DNA of 34,417 nt, taken from assembly GCF_001310955.1 (NCBI RefSeq), contig NZ_BAZX01000037.1, forward strand, positions 1-34,417, read 5' to 3'. Below, in pieces: positions 33,575-34,417 of this stretch. Both the position numbers and the translations under genes were made by a program. Position 1 is the first letter of the stretch. Every line of letters begins with the position of its first letter. The notes beneath the pieces are model-generated. The model searched no databases. It had not been told where the DNA came from and was given only the letters and a program-made list of their open reading frames with translations. Origin of the DNA: Marinifilum fragile JCM 15579 (lineage in GTDB: Bacteria; Bacteroidota; Bacteroidia; Bacteroidales; Marinifilaceae).

Positions 33575-34015
33575 ATGTTTTGTGAATGAAAGTGTGTTTA
33601 TTGGAATGTAAATCCTATCGATTAAAACTATATGTTTACAGATTGAATCGTAAGGTGTATTTCTCGAAACAGAGAAGCCACTTCTCTTAGTTGAGAGACC
33701 ATTTCTCGATGCTTAAGCCCTAATGATTGAGATGGAAAATCCATTTCTCGAAGTTGAAAGTCTAAAGATTTACACTGGAATGACATTTCTTGAAGCTGAG
33801 GTTATATTTCTTGAAGGTGGAAGTCTATAGATTAAAACTCGAAGTCAATTTCTTGAGGCCGAAAGTCAACCGCATGAGCCGTGAACTCTATTTCTTAGAG
33901 TTGGGAGTCTATTTCTTGGCGCGGGAAGCCAACTTCTCGAAGCTGAGAGGCTGTTTCTTGTAAATGCCTGCCTATTTCTTTAAGCTTACTCTTTATTGCT
34001 TGCATATTTCAGACA
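33575..34015. repeat. Degenerate 21-bp tandem array, about 21 units (array B)
   Basis: Twenty-one consecutive blocks of exactly 21 bp, 441 bp in all, can be laid out without a single indel. The clearest units lie from 33659 to 33973. Consensus: ATTTCTTGAAG at unit positions 1-11 and AAGTCT at 16-21. Some units (33764, 33827, 33869) keep only a few matches but stay in phase. Stops occur in all plus-strand frames I checked, so it is not a coding repeat. The first part of the gap (33306-33574) holds only a small palindrome, TTGTG-TT-CACAA, at 33419-33430. Confidence 0.85.
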
Positions 34016-34080
34016 ACATTATCCTTTGTTTCGTTAATCTATAATGCAGTGTAAAATATTTATTGCTTTGCTTTGTTGAG

Positions 34081-34102
34081 GGATTATTGTTTTGTATTTT
34101 CA
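34081..34102. repeat. 22-base word shared with 31072-31093, copy 2
   Basis: Identical over 22 bases with the copy before the 31160 gene; the flanks are unrelated. Lies 105 bp upstream of the start at 34207. Confidence 0.6.
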
Positions 34103-34206
34103 GTGGCGAAAAACAAAGTAGTGCATTTTATACCTCTGATATGGTGTTGTAAAGTGTATTGATGTACTTTATTTAAAAGTTGGCAACAAGTTAAACAACT
34201 ACAATA

Positions 34207-34417
34207 ATGATAGAATCTTTCTTTTGCAATTTTGATTGGAATTCGTTTTGGATTAATGTGATTGTGAGTACAATGTTTTTAATACTAAGCATTATAATCT
34301 CAATAAAATTGATTCCTCTCTTTACATTAAAACTCCTACAGAAGAAAAGAAAATCATTTATCACTAGTAAAATTTCTATTCTGCTATTAGAGTTATGCGA
34401 ATTCTTTGAGAAAAATA
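34207..34417 (+). CDS. Start of a membrane protein (3' end outside window)
   Basis: An ATG at 34207 opens a frame to the right edge, 70 residues so far. A membrane helix occupies about 15-35 (FWINVIVSTMFLILSIIISI), then a basic stretch LLQKKRKSF. The family is not recognised. The 22-base word upstream and the position past array B support a real gene, but the short visible part makes this tentative. Confidence 0.55.
   Translation, partial: MIESFFCNFDWNSFWINVIVSTMFLILSIIISIKLIPLFTLKLLQKKRKSFITSKISILLLELCEFFEKN

Noticed and set aside
33575..34015. CRISPR array or protein-coding seven-residue repeat
   Set aside because: There are no spacers, and stops occur in the plus-strand frames checked.

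Overview
The window looks like chromosomal DNA of an AT-rich, probably anaerobic or facultative marine or gut member of the Bacteroidota. Marinilabiliales/Marinifilaceae-like is my guess from gene content, not a proven placement. Evidence for the phylum: many lipoproteins with short signal peptides ending in Cys, DUF3078 and DUF5362 proteins, several promoters resembling the Bacteroidota pair TTG / TAnnTTTG, and two small helical protein families that I know mainly from this phylum. No rRNA, tRNA, CRISPR, transposase or phage gene was seen.

Layout. 1-1432: the 5' part of an FRG-domain gene, then a 22-bp tandem array. 1497-3517: a small helical protein and a Bcr/CflA-type drug exporter. 3808-9034: a cluster of exported hydrolases and NTF2-like lipoproteins, two of whose genes are broken by different frameshifts, with dispersed inverted-repeat elements in the gaps. 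9089-14630: a five-gene unit made of a radical-SAM 2,3-aminomutase homologue, two CoA-transferase subunits, a class-III aminotransferase and a thiolase. 14896-19874: housekeeping and stress genes (DUF5362, two cold-shock-domain proteins, GNAT, DUF4197 lipoprotein, hemolysin III). 19955-22462: an unknown protein and tryptophanase with a 12-bp inverted repeat upstream. 22463-27118: DUF3078 outer-membrane-type protein, HAD-like protein, rhodanese, macro domain protein and phosphofructokinase. 27535-30844: an ArsR-headed operon with a small thioredoxin, ArsF-like, ArsG-like, ArsP/YraQ-like permease and DCC genes. 31160-32570: small membrane and lipoproteins. 32608-34015: a frameshifted helical protein gene and a 21-bp tandem array. 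34207-end: the start of a membrane protein gene.

How genes may work together. The five-gene unit can be read as one route: an alpha-amino acid becomes a beta-amino acid (aminomutase), then a 3-oxo acid (aminotransferase), then a 3-oxoacyl-CoA (CoA-transferase), then acetyl-CoA plus a shorter acyl-CoA (thiolase). The aminomutase keeps the residues for the radical, PLP and alpha-carboxylate, but lacks the two Asp that recognise the lysine side chain; one is replaced by Arg. This points to an acidic substrate. With PcaI/J/F-like partners, 2-aminoadipate to succinyl-CoA plus acetyl-CoA is the neatest hypothesis and glutamate is the alternative. This, and the two strictly periodic but sequence-degenerate arrays (22 bp and 21 bp) next to two small protein families, are the most interesting parts. 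All alignments were done by eye and from memory of the families.
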